Source: a virus. Taken from it: 64,000 nucleotides of DNA. A program made the position numbers and the translations under genes. Shown piece by piece: positions 41,274-52,300 of this stretch. Under the pieces are notes generated by a model. It was not told the origin of the DNA. It saw only the letters and a program-made list of their open reading frames with translations, and searched no databases. Numbering within the stretch: position 1 is the stretch's first letter; the number at the start of each line of letters is the position of its first letter. Where the stretch lies: positions 186,001-250,000 of IMG/VR virus record IMGVR_UViG_3300012931_000759; one strand, given 5' to 3'.

Positions 41274-43259
41274 ATGGCCGCCTTCACGAAGTTCATGCCC
41301 GCCCCAGGGCAAACGGGGGTTCCGCGAACCGCCGTGGTAGGGTTTACTATCCTGGACGAACCGAACGGCGTCCAGATAGACACGCTTGCCGTGTCGATGG
41401 ATGGCCAGCAGGCCATCTACGGGGGCGTCTTCGTGAACGGCTTCTCGGGCCGGATCTTCGCCGGATCCGGGACGCATGTGGTGGGCATCTATCCAAGAGG
41501 GCCAACATACCTGTCGGCCGCGACCGAGATCGACGTTGGCATCAGCGTCCTTGACGCCTACGACGCGGTTGACGCATACGATTACCAGTTCTACACCGCC
41601 GGGTTTGTGCCGCCGCCTCCGCCGCCCCCACCCCCTCCGGGCGGGAGAGCCTGCCTGACGGGAAGGCCCTCCTTTATCAGCAATAATGCAGGCCTTCAGG
41701 CCGCATTGGACCAAGGTACCGGAACCGAGGCCGCACTTTTGTGGAACGAAGCAGCTCCAAGCGACGAGAGCGATTTTGTCGTCTACAACATCTACCTCGC
41801 CACCAAGCGGGTCGATGTGTTCGGAGCGCCTCCTGGTTTTCTCGTAACGGCCCAACAGGCGACCATCGGAGGTCTGCCACCAGGCGACACGCGATACTTT
41901 GGGGTGCGCGCGTCCGAAGTTATACCGGCCGTGTCGAGCCTTGAGGGGTTGCGCCATGTCGGCCCAAACATGTATGCCTATCCATCGACGACTCTTGATG
42001 GGTATCTGCTGGATACCAATATGGCTCTCCAGGTGGCGTCAGTCGATGGTTTCCCCGAATTCGGCATCGTCGAGATCGAAACGGAGCTTGTCCGGTATCT
42101 GGAGCTGCGGCAATTCCCGCCAGCCTTGGTTACGGATGCTACGGGACGCGGATACCTTGGTACAATAGCTGCGTCGTATCCCTCCGGAACCCCGATTCTG
42201 CTGTGGCGGGGAAACGAGGACGGCAACACCATAATAGCCGAGGCAACTCCGACGTTCCAGAAGCAGAACTACGCCCTGACGCACGTGCTCGGGGATGGGT
42301 ATGGTCCGGACGGATACAGGGATGGGTACGACGGATACGCCCCGGCGGACGGGTATTTTTTTCCGCGCCAGGTCAAGCGCGACGACATCACGACTGACGG
42401 GAGCAACAACGACGCGCAAGGCGACTTCAACCGCTTTGACTACTGTGGAACTTGGCGTCGGCTAGCTCCGGTTGACTTTTGGAAGGGGCAGTGTAGCGGC
42501 AGCTATTTCGGCGGGGTTCAGCTCCGGGACGGCCAGCTTGTTCGCGCGAACAACATCCAGGACCAGATGCTCCAGCGCGAAGAGTTGCTGCTAGAGACGA
42601 CCGGGGAGCCGTTCGTCCTCATGCGGCGACTGTGGACTGGGATACGCTGTAGCTGCTTCATGCTACGGCGCGAGCATCCCGATGCGCGATGCCCGGTGTG
42701 TTTCAACACCGGATTCGTGACCGGCTACGAACAGTTCCTCAATCCGCGTAGGTCGGACGGGCGCATACTGGTTAGGGTCGACCCGGCGGTCGACAATCTG
42801 CTGATCGGGGACAAGGACGGGCTTACGCCCGACTACAAGCCAGGCAGCTGGACGATGGCGTTCCCGGCAATCAAGGACAGGGATGTACTGGTGCGGTTTA
42901 ATACCGATAACACTGAGGAATTCAGGTACGAAATCCTCGACGTAACCCGTGTGCGCGGTTTTTTTGCCCAATCGGGGGTACAGAAATTCAACATGCAACG
43001 GTTCCACAAAACGGACATCGTGTATCAGTGTGTGGTAACAAGGGATTTTTCCCCATATGCTGATACTTTGGTCACCGGTGTTGCCGCAGCCCCCGGAATA
43101 CAGCCACACACCCATTTGGTACATGTGCCACATGGTTCCAGCTTGGCACGGTTTAACGGAACTACATCCATAAACGCTGGTAGCGAAAGACACAGTCATG
43201 TGGTGAGGCAGGGCAAGGTCCAGATAGTTATCGGGCATACGCACACGCTGGCAGGATAA
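41274..43259 (+). CDS. Large structural protein with polyproline, DGY cluster and His-rich end
   Basis: 661 residues. Order: beta domain; ten consecutive Pro (about 113-122); fibronectin-like domain; five DGY triplets within about 21 residues (about 343-363); CSCFMLRREHPDARCPVC, a likely zinc site; beta domain; and a His-rich C-terminus (PHTHLVHVPHG, ERHSHVV, GHTHTLAG). HxH pairs at trimer tips bind iron in T4-type fibres, which would fit, but that is inference. Baseplate or neck protein by context. Confidence 0.65.
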   Translation: MAAFTKFMPAPGQTGVPRTAVVGFTILDEPNGVQIDTLAVSMDGQQAIYGGVFVNGFSGRIFAGSGTHVVGIYPRGPTYLSAATEIDVGISVLDAYDAVDAYDYQFYTAGFVPPPPPPPPPPGGRACLTGRPSFISNNAGLQAALDQGTGTEAALLWNEAAPSDESDFVVYNIYLATKRVDVFGAPPGFLVTAQQATIGGLPPGDTRYFGVRASEVIPAVSSLEGLRHVGPNMYAYPSTTLDGYLLDTNMALQVASVDGFPEFGIVEIETELVRYLELRQFPPALVTDATGRGYLGTIAASYPSGTPILLWRGNEDGNTIIAEATPTFQKQNYALTHVLGDGYGPDGYRDGYDGYAPADGYFFPRQVKRDDITTDGSNNDAQGDFNRFDYCGTWRRLAPVDFWKGQCSGSYFGGVQLRDGQLVRANNIQDQMLQREELLLETTGEPFVLMRRLWTGIRCSCFMLRREHPDARCPVCFNTGFVTGYEQFLNPRRSDGRILVRVDPAVDNLLIGDKDGLTPDYKPGSWTMAFPAIKDRDVLVRFNTDNTEEFRYEILDVTRVRGFFAQSGVQKFNMQRFHKTDIVYQCVVTRDFSPYADTLVTGVAAAPGIQPHTHLVHVPHGSSLARFNGTTSINAGSERHSHVVRQGKVQIVIGHTHTLAG

Positions 43260-43375
43260 AGGAAAACTTATGGGGTCGGATATGTGAAAGCCCGTACTAT
43301 TTTGACAGAACAAGGCGCGGCGGTTTCCGGGTGGGGTTGCCGCAATGAACGCTTACCGATGGAGGATTGCGCAAC

Positions 43376-46300
43376 ATGACATCTCAATACCCTGGAGCCA
43401 TCGATGGCTACCAGAACATAAGGATTGTCAGGGATTCCATCGATGAGGTTTTGGCGAAGGATCACAACGATAATCGCAGCGCTGTGGTGGCGATTGAGCA
43501 GTCGCTCGGGATCAGGCCCCAAGGTACCTATGGCACCGTCGTGGCGCGGCTAGACCAGGCCGACACGGATTTCGCCACGCATATCAACGGCATTGATTTC
43601 AGGCATGTGGCCGACCACATCGACTATCCGGGCAGCAGCCCGTCCTCTTTTGCCGACGGCTACATGCTGAGCCCGGCCAAGCTTGGCCGGACCGTCAGCG
43701 AAATAGTGGCAAGGATCGGAGCCTCTACTCCGGCGGGCGCGAGCGGAGCCGACAAAATCGGCATAACTCCCTACACCGACCCGTACTTCAAGTACTCGCA
43801 TCCCAGCGCCCAGGTCAGAGGCCAGATCCTCGGAATCCAGAACGACCTGGCAGAGAACGCCACATTACTTGAGCGCACCCTTGGGGCATTTGTGGTGGAT
43901 GGGATGGGGGTCACGGATCCATATGGTACCGGCAACATAGCGCGCGTGGCTGCCGGGCACATCGTGAGCGACGGGCGACTCCTGCGGTTCAATGGCGGAG
44001 ACCTGGCCGTACCTTCGGCCGGCAGTCCCACAATCTACTACGTCTACGCAGTGATCAACAATGGCAGCGTGTCGATCGGCATCGACGATGCCACCTTGCC
44101 CTCGATGGATCCCCTGAACCCGGCCGTGCTCCTGCGTAAGATTGTGCGTGACAGCGGCATCTGGGATTCCAATCTGTCGACAGACATTCGGCGCTATGGC
44201 ATGTTGGTGAACAGCAAGAATTTCTTCTCCGTGGGTAAGACGCCCTCCGGAGGAAAGGACGGCTACGGATGCGATTTCCTGTCCTTGAAGGCCGCCGTTG
44301 ACTATGTTAGGGCACTAACCCCCTCCAGCAAATTGATAGCGTCCTTGCGGATTGAGTTGGCAACCGACATCATCATCACCAGCGATTCCGAGCTTGAGAT
44401 TCTTATCGAAACAGATGGCCTGGTGATCGATGGCTGTGGAAAACGGGTTATTGCTACCACGGGGGTCAGCCACGCCCTTTTCAGCATCCAGGCAAACAAT
44501 GTCAAGATCGAGAACCTGACGCTTGTGTCTAATTGCTCAAGCCCTTTTCTGAGGTTTGCAGACCTTGGCACCACCAGCAGCGTAGATAACCTCCACATCA
44601 ACAACTGTGGAATCGACGCATATCCTGGCCAGGCATCCGGCGATATGTTCCTCCTGTTCGGAGAGACGACCGGTGCCCTTACTGTTTTTAACGCCTTCAT
44701 CACGGACAATATGGCAAACGTGGTGAACGGCGGAATCGTTTGCGCGGCTGTCAACCCGTACACCCAAGTTCTCCAGGACGCCAAGATCACCGGCAACATC
44801 ATCCAACAGCAAACGCTGGCTGCGGTTGCCTCGCCAGGAATCCAAGCATCGGTGAACTGCGTTGTGTCCGACAACCTCGTCATCGGAGGTTTTGTTAGCG
44901 GCATTTGTCTCAATGCGCCCGTGAATACAAGGGTGTCGAATAACGTCGTCCTTGGAACGGACTATTCGACCGTTGCTATGCCCACTGGAATCGCCATTTG
45001 GGTCCCCGGACCTTCTGGAAATGGGTATGGTGCCTTGGTCACACAAAACATTATCAGGGGAGTCAACAATTTCGGCATCGACAATAATGCCGGGGCGCAG
45101 GCTGGTCAACTGACGTTGATTGCGAACAACACTATCGATAACAGCAACATTTCTACATGGTCATACGGGGCGTTCGGCATCAATGTCTATAGTTACGAAG
45201 TTCCTGTCCTGGATAATAAGATAATTTGGATGGGATACCCAATCTACCAAGCCAACTATGTGGTTGGGAATGATATCTATGGTCACGGAATTGCGGCAGG
45301 TGACGGAATCTTATGCGTGCCGAGTTCCTCCAAGATACTAATTTGTAATAACCGCATTTACAATCTCGTCATAGATTATAATCTATATCCGACAGGCTCA
45401 GCCATCAATATAAATGGTACAGATCAGGCAGTAGTGTCCGGAAACGAAATCCAGAACTGTAGCGTTAGTGGGGGCGTATATCTGAACGCTGGCATTACGA
45501 TGGGTCGCGGCACGGAAGCAACAGTCCTAGGGAATGTGATTTCATACCCAACCATTGGAACAAATAACATGTTTGGTGTTTCAGACATTGGTGACAACTC
45601 GATTGTGTACGGCAACATAGTGACCAACCAACAGTATGGGGCTTTCTTTGTCAGTTCGGCCAATCATGTATCCTTTATTGGTAATAAGGTTTACAACTGC
45701 GGCGCGACAGGCATTGAGATGACGGATACTGCCGGAAGCATGGTTGTCGACAATCTCCTAGTCATCGATGATCCCACACTGAATCCAGGATCAGGTATCA
45801 ATGGCTTCTCCAGCAACTGCGTAGTAGCATCGAACATCGTAGTGGGATACGCGGCCGGAAGTTACGGTATCGCAGGCAACTTTGGCTCTTTCCGGTCGAC
45901 AGTCGTGGCCAATAATATGGTTCTTGGTCTACATGCTGACACCCAAGGCGCGATCATTATGGCTGGCGGATGGCGCGACATCTCCGTGGTTAATAATATC
46001 ATATGTAACACAAAGGGGTTTGGCATCGACATGACTGGTTCCGCTCGCAGTATTGTCTCGGGGAACCTACTGCTGGGAACGCCAACTGGTTCAGGATCTG
46101 GAATTGACAAGGTTGGGCAATATTCCGTGGTCGCTAACAATGCAATCCTCGAATACGGCAATGGCACCACTGGGTTCGGAATCAGCCTACTGGACGCCTA
46201 TTCCAGCGTGGTTATTGGCAATACGATTGCCGCCGGTCCCGACATGACCAAGGGTATTTATCTCGATGCTAATGTTGGATCCGTCGACAATCTGATCGCC

Positions 46301-47275
46301 GATAATATACTGAACGGTCTAGTGTATGTTGGAATAGACCTGGTCAGTCCAGCGGTAGCCGGTTACGGTGGCAGTTTCCGACACACCGTCGCAAACAATA
46401 TCGTCATCGGGACAAGCCAGAATAATAATGCGCCCGGCATCGAGAACGCGGCCAGTCAGTCGGTAGTGGTTGGAAACCATATTGTTTACCCGAACGGTGA
46501 GGGTATCCATGTGGTCGGGAACGGCGCCCTTGTGGGTAACAATAGCGTGATGGAGCCACAGGGACACGGTATCTATTTTTACGGTGGAACTGGAGTCACA
46601 ATCCTAAGTGGACTAGTTGTCGGCAACATTGTGTCCCAGAGCACAGAGAATGGAAGCGGAATTATAGTCGGAAACTCATGGGCTATCAGTATAACTGGTA
46701 ACTACGCGTACGGCTTCATTACCGGAATCTCCCTATGGCAGTTCGATGGTGGCTCCAGCATTGATTGTTCGGTTTGCGGAAATTATATCCTACAGGATCC
46801 AGTTGCCCCTGTAGGATATGCTGGCATCTATGCTGACACTACGTGTACAAGTCTCAGCATTGTGGGAAACTTCATCTTCGGATCTCAAATAGGTATCGAA
46901 TTGTTTTCCGGGGCTGTGCTAATTTCCTCGAATCAGATTGTGTGGCACAGGACTGTCGGTATTGAGGCTCATGGTATGGATGAGTTGTGTATCGTGAGCA
47001 ACTTAGTGGGTCCGCCATACCCGCTCACCCTCACAGCCGACGGCATCGATTTGACGGGGTGTATCAAAACATTGGTGGTAGGAAACCTTGCCTACGCGCA
47101 GAACATCCTCGGTTTTGGGTTTGGGACAAGTTTTGTTATCGACAGTTCGCAGCCCTCTGACGGTCTGGTGATGACTGGCAATCTCGGCAGGGCGGGTGCT
47201 GCCGCCCCATCGGACGGCGCTGGCGGAAACTGGTCGAGCGACTGGGTGATCGACGACTGTCGATGGATTTTCTAG
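43376..47275 (+). CDS. Beta-helix tailspike 1
   Basis: 1299 residues, start behind GGAGG. N-terminal anchor (YPGAIDGYQNIRIVRDSIDE, AVVAIEQSLGIRPQGT) is shared with the second tailspike. From about residue 300 onward there are dozens of turns of a right-handed parallel beta-helix with the pattern N-x-I-x-G-N/VVxNN, as in pectate-lyase-like spikes. Such spikes usually bind or cut surface polysaccharide; no catalytic acids can be pinned down by eye. The C-terminus lacks an obvious chaperone domain. Confidence 0.75.
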   Translation: MTSQYPGAIDGYQNIRIVRDSIDEVLAKDHNDNRSAVVAIEQSLGIRPQGTYGTVVARLDQADTDFATHINGIDFRHVADHIDYPGSSPSSFADGYMLSPAKLGRTVSEIVARIGASTPAGASGADKIGITPYTDPYFKYSHPSAQVRGQILGIQNDLAENATLLERTLGAFVVDGMGVTDPYGTGNIARVAAGHIVSDGRLLRFNGGDLAVPSAGSPTIYYVYAVINNGSVSIGIDDATLPSMDPLNPAVLLRKIVRDSGIWDSNLSTDIRRYGMLVNSKNFFSVGKTPSGGKDGYGCDFLSLKAAVDYVRALTPSSKLIASLRIELATDIIITSDSELEILIETDGLVIDGCGKRVIATTGVSHALFSIQANNVKIENLTLVSNCSSPFLRFADLGTTSSVDNLHINNCGIDAYPGQASGDMFLLFGETTGALTVFNAFITDNMANVVNGGIVCAAVNPYTQVLQDAKITGNIIQQQTLAAVASPGIQASVNCVVSDNLVIGGFVSGICLNAPVNTRVSNNVVLGTDYSTVAMPTGIAIWVPGPSGNGYGALVTQNIIRGVNNFGIDNNAGAQAGQLTLIANNTIDNSNISTWSYGAFGINVYSYEVPVLDNKIIWMGYPIYQANYVVGNDIYGHGIAAGDGILCVPSSSKILICNNRIYNLVIDYNLYPTGSAININGTDQAVVSGNEIQNCSVSGGVYLNAGITMGRGTEATVLGNVISYPTIGTNNMFGVSDIGDNSIVYGNIVTNQQYGAFFVSSANHVSFIGNKVYNCGATGIEMTDTAGSMVVDNLLVIDDPTLNPGSGINGFSSNCVVASNIVVGYAAGSYGIAGNFGSFRSTVVANNMVLGLHADTQGAIIMAGGWRDISVVNNIICNTKGFGIDMTGSARSIVSGNLLLGTPTGSGSGIDKVGQYSVVANNAILEYGNGTTGFGISLLDAYSSVVIGNTIAAGPDMTKGIYLDANVGSVDNLIADNILNGLVYVGIDLVSPAVAGYGGSFRHTVANNIVIGTSQNNNAPGIENAASQSVVVGNHIVYPNGEGIHVVGNGALVGNNSVMEPQGHGIYFYGGTGVTILSGLVVGNIVSQSTENGSGIIVGNSWAISITGNYAYGFITGISLWQFDGGSSIDCSVCGNYILQDPVAPVGYAGIYADTTCTSLSIVGNFIFGSQIGIELFSGAVLISSNQIVWHRTVGIEAHGMDELCIVSNLVGPPYPLTLTADGIDLTGCIKTLVVGNLAYAQNILGFGFGTSFVIDSSQPSDGLVMTGNLGRAGAAAPSDGAGGNWSSDWVIDDCRWIF

Positions 47276-47287
47276 GAGATGGCGATC

Positions 47288-47635
47288 ATGGAGAATATTT
47301 TTCTCGCCAAAAGGCTTTACAAAGACGGATATCAATTTGATGGTTATGAGGTGACTGAACATATCGACGGTTACCAGGTCAGCTCGGTTGTCTTGAATTC
47401 GTGTGATGTAGCTCGCTTGGAAAGGCACATGAGTAAGATAGAGTACATTGTTCGCAAAGCTGATGAAATTCCTGTACCACAGCGTTGCCAGGACTCTATG
47501 ATGGAGAAGCTGTACCAAAGCCTTGCCGGACAGGTTATTGCCTTGGAGCCGACTCGTTTCGCGCGTTTGAGGGAACTTCTTACAAAACACGCGGCACTCT
47601 ATGCCGCCATCAGCAATGCCGACGGCTACAAATAG
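47288..47635 (+). CDS. Small DGY-rich protein
   Basis: 115 residues. ATG 47288 is chosen because AGGAG is ten bases away, while ATG 47279 abuts it. KDGYQFDGYE, IDGYQ and ADGYK give four DGY triplets in 115 residues, the highest density in the window. The second half is helical (FARLRELLTKHAALYA). Immediately follows tailspike 1. Confidence 0.65.
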   Translation: MENIFLAKRLYKDGYQFDGYEVTEHIDGYQVSSVVLNSCDVARLERHMSKIEYIVRKADEIPVPQRCQDSMMEKLYQSLAGQVIALEPTRFARLRELLTKHAALYAAISNADGYK

Positions 47636-47671
47636 TAGCGTCGCCGGTTTGTCGTTCCTGAAGGGGTTAAT

Positions 47672-48079
47672 ATGGACGAACAGTTTGTTACAGAGTTGAT
47701 TGAGGATCTCGAGCATATGAGGCAGTTGCTTGACCGCTGTGTGAGAAGGCTGCGTTCGCAGGTGCCAAGTGTCGTTAGCACAGCGTCGGCACCAGTGCGG
47801 ATTACCGAGCCGCAGAATGACATTCGCGCAGAAATCGAGCGCCAACGTAGGGAAATCATGTCGCAGGTGGAGCAGGTAAAAACGCAGGCGCTACAGACGG
47901 CTGCGGCTGCCCGCACCCGCAGCAGTATGCCAGCCGCTGGTGCTAGCGGTATGGGAATGGGGCTGGCGGGAATTGCTAATCTTGGATCCCCGACCCCCGA
48001 GGTTTTAGAGAAGCTGCGTCGCCAGATTACCGAGAAGATCCAAGCAGGAGATAAGCCGGAGAAAAGTAATGAAGGATAA
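47672..48079 (+). CDS. Coiled-coil protein, unknown
   Basis: 135 residues. Helical halves DEQFVTELIEDLEHMRQLLD and RAEIERQRREIMSQVEQVKT separated by a Pro/Ser linker, then a Met/Gly/Ala segment. Overlaps the holin-like gene by 11 bases. Could be a lysis regulator or a tail chaperone; no evidence separates these. Confidence 0.6.
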   Translation: MDEQFVTELIEDLEHMRQLLDRCVRRLRSQVPSVVSTASAPVRITEPQNDIRAEIERQRREIMSQVEQVKTQALQTAAAARTRSSMPAAGASGMGMGLAGIANLGSPTPEVLEKLRRQITEKIQAGDKPEKSNEG

Positions 48080-48416
48080 TAGCAACGGGAGTTACAACGG
48101 CGTACAGTACCCATCGCGTAAATGGAAACTCGTCCTACTGGTCGTGATCCTGGCGACCATTGGCGCTTTTCTGCCGCCGCTCATCAGTGCGTGGCTGCTG
48201 GGTGCCGAGAAGCCTATGGTGCTTTTGTCCGGCACCGAGTGGGTCAGCGTGATCACCTTGAGCGTGAGCGCATATTTTGGTGCCAACGTCTGGCAGAAAC
48301 ATGTCAAGAAGAGGCACCAGCTGGACCTTGAGGCCAGCGGCGTCGTGGGCGATGCGACCGAGCCGGCGGGCGGCGACGACGACAAGGAAGAGGACGACAG
48401 TGGAAAAGAGGCCTGA
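48069..48416 (+). CDS. Holin-like two-segment membrane protein
   Basis: 115 residues. Two hydrophobic segments, WKLVLLVVILATIGAFLPPL and WVSVITLSVSAYFGANVW, a short N-terminus, and a highly charged C-terminal tail (GGDDDKEEDDSGKEA). Length, two-helix layout and charged end match class II holins, and the Y-x-x-ANVWQK end resembles phage holin-type families. No endolysin sits next to it, so the call is moderate. Confidence 0.5.
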   Translation: MKDNSNGSYNGVQYPSRKWKLVLLVVILATIGAFLPPLISAWLLGAEKPMVLLSGTEWVSVITLSVSAYFGANVWQKHVKKRHQLDLEASGVVGDATEPAGGDDDKEEDDSGKEA

Positions 48417-49335
48417 GACGGGCGTATCGCCAATGGAAATTTGTTCTGTGTGCGGACGGGAGAGGCGCGTCCATACAAGAAAAGATGGATTGCCAATATG
48501 TAAGGTCTGTAGACAAAAAGAGAAGAGACGGCAAAACACAGTATCCTGTGGTCGATGTGGCAGGATGAGACGATCACACTATGGGTTTTGCGCCGAATGC
48601 CTCAAAGTAGTCAGGCGCCAACAGGAGAAGTGCGCCATATGTAATGGCGAACCGGTGTATGTGAAACATGTGTGCCGATCATGCTACGACAAACAATGGC
48701 GAGCAAACAGACCGGAAATCATATGCGCATCTTGTGGGCGGATTTGCTTAGATTCCTCGCACAGGGCGCAGGGACGACCACTTTGTGTGGCGTGCTTTGT
48801 CGCCTTGCGAGTTGGGATATGCGTCGGCTGTGGCGTTGAATCACGAATTGCGAAAAGGTTGTTTGACGGCTCCATATGGTGTTGGAAATGCTACCGTCGA
48901 CACAGGTCAAAAAAGCGCTGTGACATATGTGGGATGGATGGTTTGCTCGCAATCTCCAACCCTCCCATATGTCATCAATGCTATGCGAGGGAATACAACC
49001 GCAGACCGGAAGTGTGCGCGCGCAAAGCATCGGATCTTGCGCAACGGCGGCTGATGAATGCGGATGGCAACTTTACCGCCGAGGAGTGGTTGGCGACAAT
49101 GCGCTCATGGGATTGGAGATGCGCATACTGTAGTGAAAGGCTGACAAGGAAAAACCGCTCCACGGATCACATTGTGCCTTTGACTAGGGGAGGTTCGAAC
49201 AATGCGGACAATATTGTGCCATGTTGCCGCAGCTGTAACTCCCGCAAGAACAATCGCCTGCTGTCGGAATGGTTGGCATCAGAGGACTGCGGGCGCACAT
49301 TGATACGAATTGCCGATCATCGGAGGACGGACTAA
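48400..49335 (+). CDS. HNH homing endonuclease with zinc-finger array
   Basis: 311 residues from GTG 48400 (AAGGAAGAGGACGACA before it); ATG 48433 lacks a ribosome site. About ten CxxC pairs form a zinc-finger array over residues 15-220. The C-terminal domain is a classic HNH: CAYCSERL, DHIVPLTRGG, NIVPCCRSCNSRKNN. Overlaps the holin-like gene at its start and the tailspike by TAATG at its end, a free-standing insertion between structural genes. Confidence 0.85.
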   Translation: MEKRPETGVSPMEICSVCGRERRVHTRKDGLPICKVCRQKEKRRQNTVSCGRCGRMRRSHYGFCAECLKVVRRQQEKCAICNGEPVYVKHVCRSCYDKQWRANRPEIICASCGRICLDSSHRAQGRPLCVACFVALRVGICVGCGVESRIAKRLFDGSIWCWKCYRRHRSKKRCDICGMDGLLAISNPPICHQCYAREYNRRPEVCARKASDLAQRRLMNADGNFTAEEWLATMRSWDWRCAYCSERLTRKNRSTDHIVPLTRGGSNNADNIVPCCRSCNSRKNNRLLSEWLASEDCGRTLIRIADHRRTD

Positions 49336-52300
49336 TGTCCAACTCGAAATACCCCAATGGCCTCGACACCGATGCCGAGTTGCCGCGAGTAGATGATGCG
49401 ATCACAGAAATCGGAGGTTTGGCTATCGACAGCCTCCGATCCGCCGTCTTCGCGATCGAGAAGGCTCTCGGCGTGAAACCGCAGGGAACGGCCGCCGACC
49501 TTGCCGGTCGGCTTGGCATGTCCCTCGACGCCAACGGCCACATCAAAGCCTCCGCCCTCTCGGGCATAGGGCTGGTGACCCTTCCGATCACTAATACACA
49601 GGTCGGCTCGGCCGCCGGCATCGAGGAGTCCAAACTCGACCTGAATTACGGCACTACCCTGCTCAAATCGTGGATCGATAGTCTCAGGGTTCGTGTGGAC
49701 GCGTTGGAGGTGACAGTTGCGACCACCATCGCACACTTTGCTGCGCATGTTACCAGTCCGTCGGTCTGGGGGCGGCACAGGACCAGCGACATCGATGCCT
49801 ATGATGTCTTCGCGGGTATGAACGCCCAAGGTGCCCTGACCAACCTCGACACGAGATTGAAGGCTCATATTGCGGATCTTGTCGACGCCCACGACGGCAG
49901 CGCAATCTCCCTCGACGCCAGTCGCTTTTCCTCGATCACTGCAACCGATGTCCAGTCGGGCGCCGAGCAGCTCGAAGCTCTACAATTGGTGGAAATCGTC
50001 CGTCACCGCGACCGGCATCACGGAAATGGGATACTTGGAACACAGGACGCCTTCCTGGCCGGAACCAGCCACGGCGAGGTGCTCATTGCCGCCTCGGCGA
50101 CAACCGCCGCCTCGATCGGGAATGGCTTCATCAAGTTCGCAGTGGCGCCCAGCGCGCCCGCCTTCCAATCTATCTCGAAAAACGACCGAATCGATTTCGT
50201 GAGCGCCGGAGGGAAAACCTACACTTTTGTCATTAGTGGCACACAGAGTACGAACCAGGTCAATATCTTCGGCTCTATGCCTGTGTCCGGGGTTGGAACC
50301 GCAACGGTGTACAAGACTGCCGAAGAGACCTTGGAGCCCTCCGTGGCTATGGTCTGTATGCGCCAGGATACACTGTCGCCGCGGCCGTCTACTCTACAGA
50401 TTGTCCACCCGTCCTCCCCCTTCATCATGAGTTCAGGCTTTCGCGGAAGCGACCTTTCGGCATCGGCTGCGAACATCCGACTGCTGTACCCCAACCAAGA
50501 CGGAAGTGGGGATACCGGCAACCTGGATGTGTACGCCGCCATGGCTGCGTTCTCGGCCGTCAAAAGCACCTGGACTGTCGAGAACATCGCCAGGACGATC
50601 AATTCTCAGCTATTCTCACCGGGCATCGGATTACCAAGATATCCGTTGGTTGCGTTTGCCTACAAGGGTGAACTTACCTTTGCCTTTGACGCGCCCGGCG
50701 CCGACGGCTATGTCGAGATCGGTGTGCCTACCGCTAACGATGCCACGAGCACTCTCGGATTTGTGTCCGGCACGAAAGAATATGCGCGTTCTTCGCGCGA
50801 TCTCTATATCGATGGATATGAGATCACTTCGGTCTCTAAACTTTTGGACGCTTACGGCCAGATTACGGCCTCCGATACAATCACCTTTACGTCCGTTAAT
50901 CTGCTCGCACTCGGCGTTAAATCGGGGCATTTGGCAAGAATCACACCATATCACAAGGGCACATATGTCATAAGTGACGTCACATCAAGCACAATTGTCT
51001 TCGACAGCGCGAACGAGCACGACTTCACCAGTTCGCCCAGCGCGCTGAACAAGCAGATCAGAGTTATAGTATATGCGGACGCCTTCTCCGTCAGCACAAC
51101 TCCTACCCAACACACATTGTACGAGGTTTTCCTCGACGGCTATGACGACGGGTATGGACCAGTGGCTGGGCTCAAGGCCTCGCCAAGAGTTGGGTATTTC
51201 GACACACCTGCTGCCCCAGGATCAGCGCTCAAAGATATCTTGGATGTGAAAGCTGTATCTCGCACTTTTGGAACGGCTTCCAGGCGTGTGTTTTTTGACT
51301 ACTCCGCGCGAACGATGGTTCTCGGCAACCCGATCACCGGCCCTTCCATCTTAAGCCTAGGTGCCAAGGTTACAATGCCTTCCTCAAGTGGAGAGGGATT
51401 TAGGTTCACCCTATATGATACCAACGGCGTGGATTACTTGGAACTTGAAGTGGCAAGTGGCCTCCCTGGCAGCGATGGTTACATGGACGTTTCCGTGTAT
51501 TCCCGTATCAGCGAGGAGCGTTTCCTACAAGTTGCAACCGTCCTACATGACGGGACCGCGTTCCAACACCTCGACGACAATAGGCAGTTCGGGAACGTAG
51601 GACGCCAGGACGTCCGTGATGATTTTACCCGCGACTACGTGTCTTATCCGCGCTCCCTACTGCGCGGCAATGGGGTCATCTACGGTTTTGTGGTCACCGG
51701 CAATGGAACGGGGACTTTGGCCGTCACGGGCGGTCAATGCTTGGTTGATGGTCAACTCAAATCCGTCGGCAAGACTTCGTTCACTATTCCTCTCGACGGG
51801 GCCACGGTGAACTATAACTTGTTCATGGACAGGGATGGCGTTCTGCGACTCATGCGGGACGACTATTTTGCCTCAGGCGTCTTGTCCACGCCTTCCACAG
51901 CTGAGTTGCTGACTAGCAGAACCGAGACCATGCTTGCCAAGGTGGAGGTAAGTGTCGCAAACACCATTACCACCATCATCGATCTCCGAAGGTTTGTTAA
52001 CGATATTGATAGTAAACTCGACCTGTTAGTTGAGGAAAACAGCATCACCCATGGCTCTTTCGCCAGCCTGAAGGCCGCCACGGACTATCTGAATAGTCTA
52101 CCATCCTCGACCGCCTGCTCCAGACGCATCAGGGTGCGCGGAGAGGTTTTCCTGTCCGAGAGCATCAGTATACCGAGGAACACGGAACTTGTGGGCGATG
52201 GGTACGGATCGGGCGGAACCTCGAATCGCAGCGCGCGCATTACATACTTGACCACCAACGCTGCTATACAAGGTAATGACGGCCTGGTCATCAGGGATTT

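Noticed and set aside
43284-43379. 31-codon frame from GTG before tailspike 1
   Set aside because: It ends in an ATGA overlap with the spike start, which is suggestive, but there is no ribosome site and no recognisable content.
52004-52012. Minus-strand CTATCAATA
   Set aside because: Inside tailspike 2, lacks the CAT and faces no minus-strand gene.
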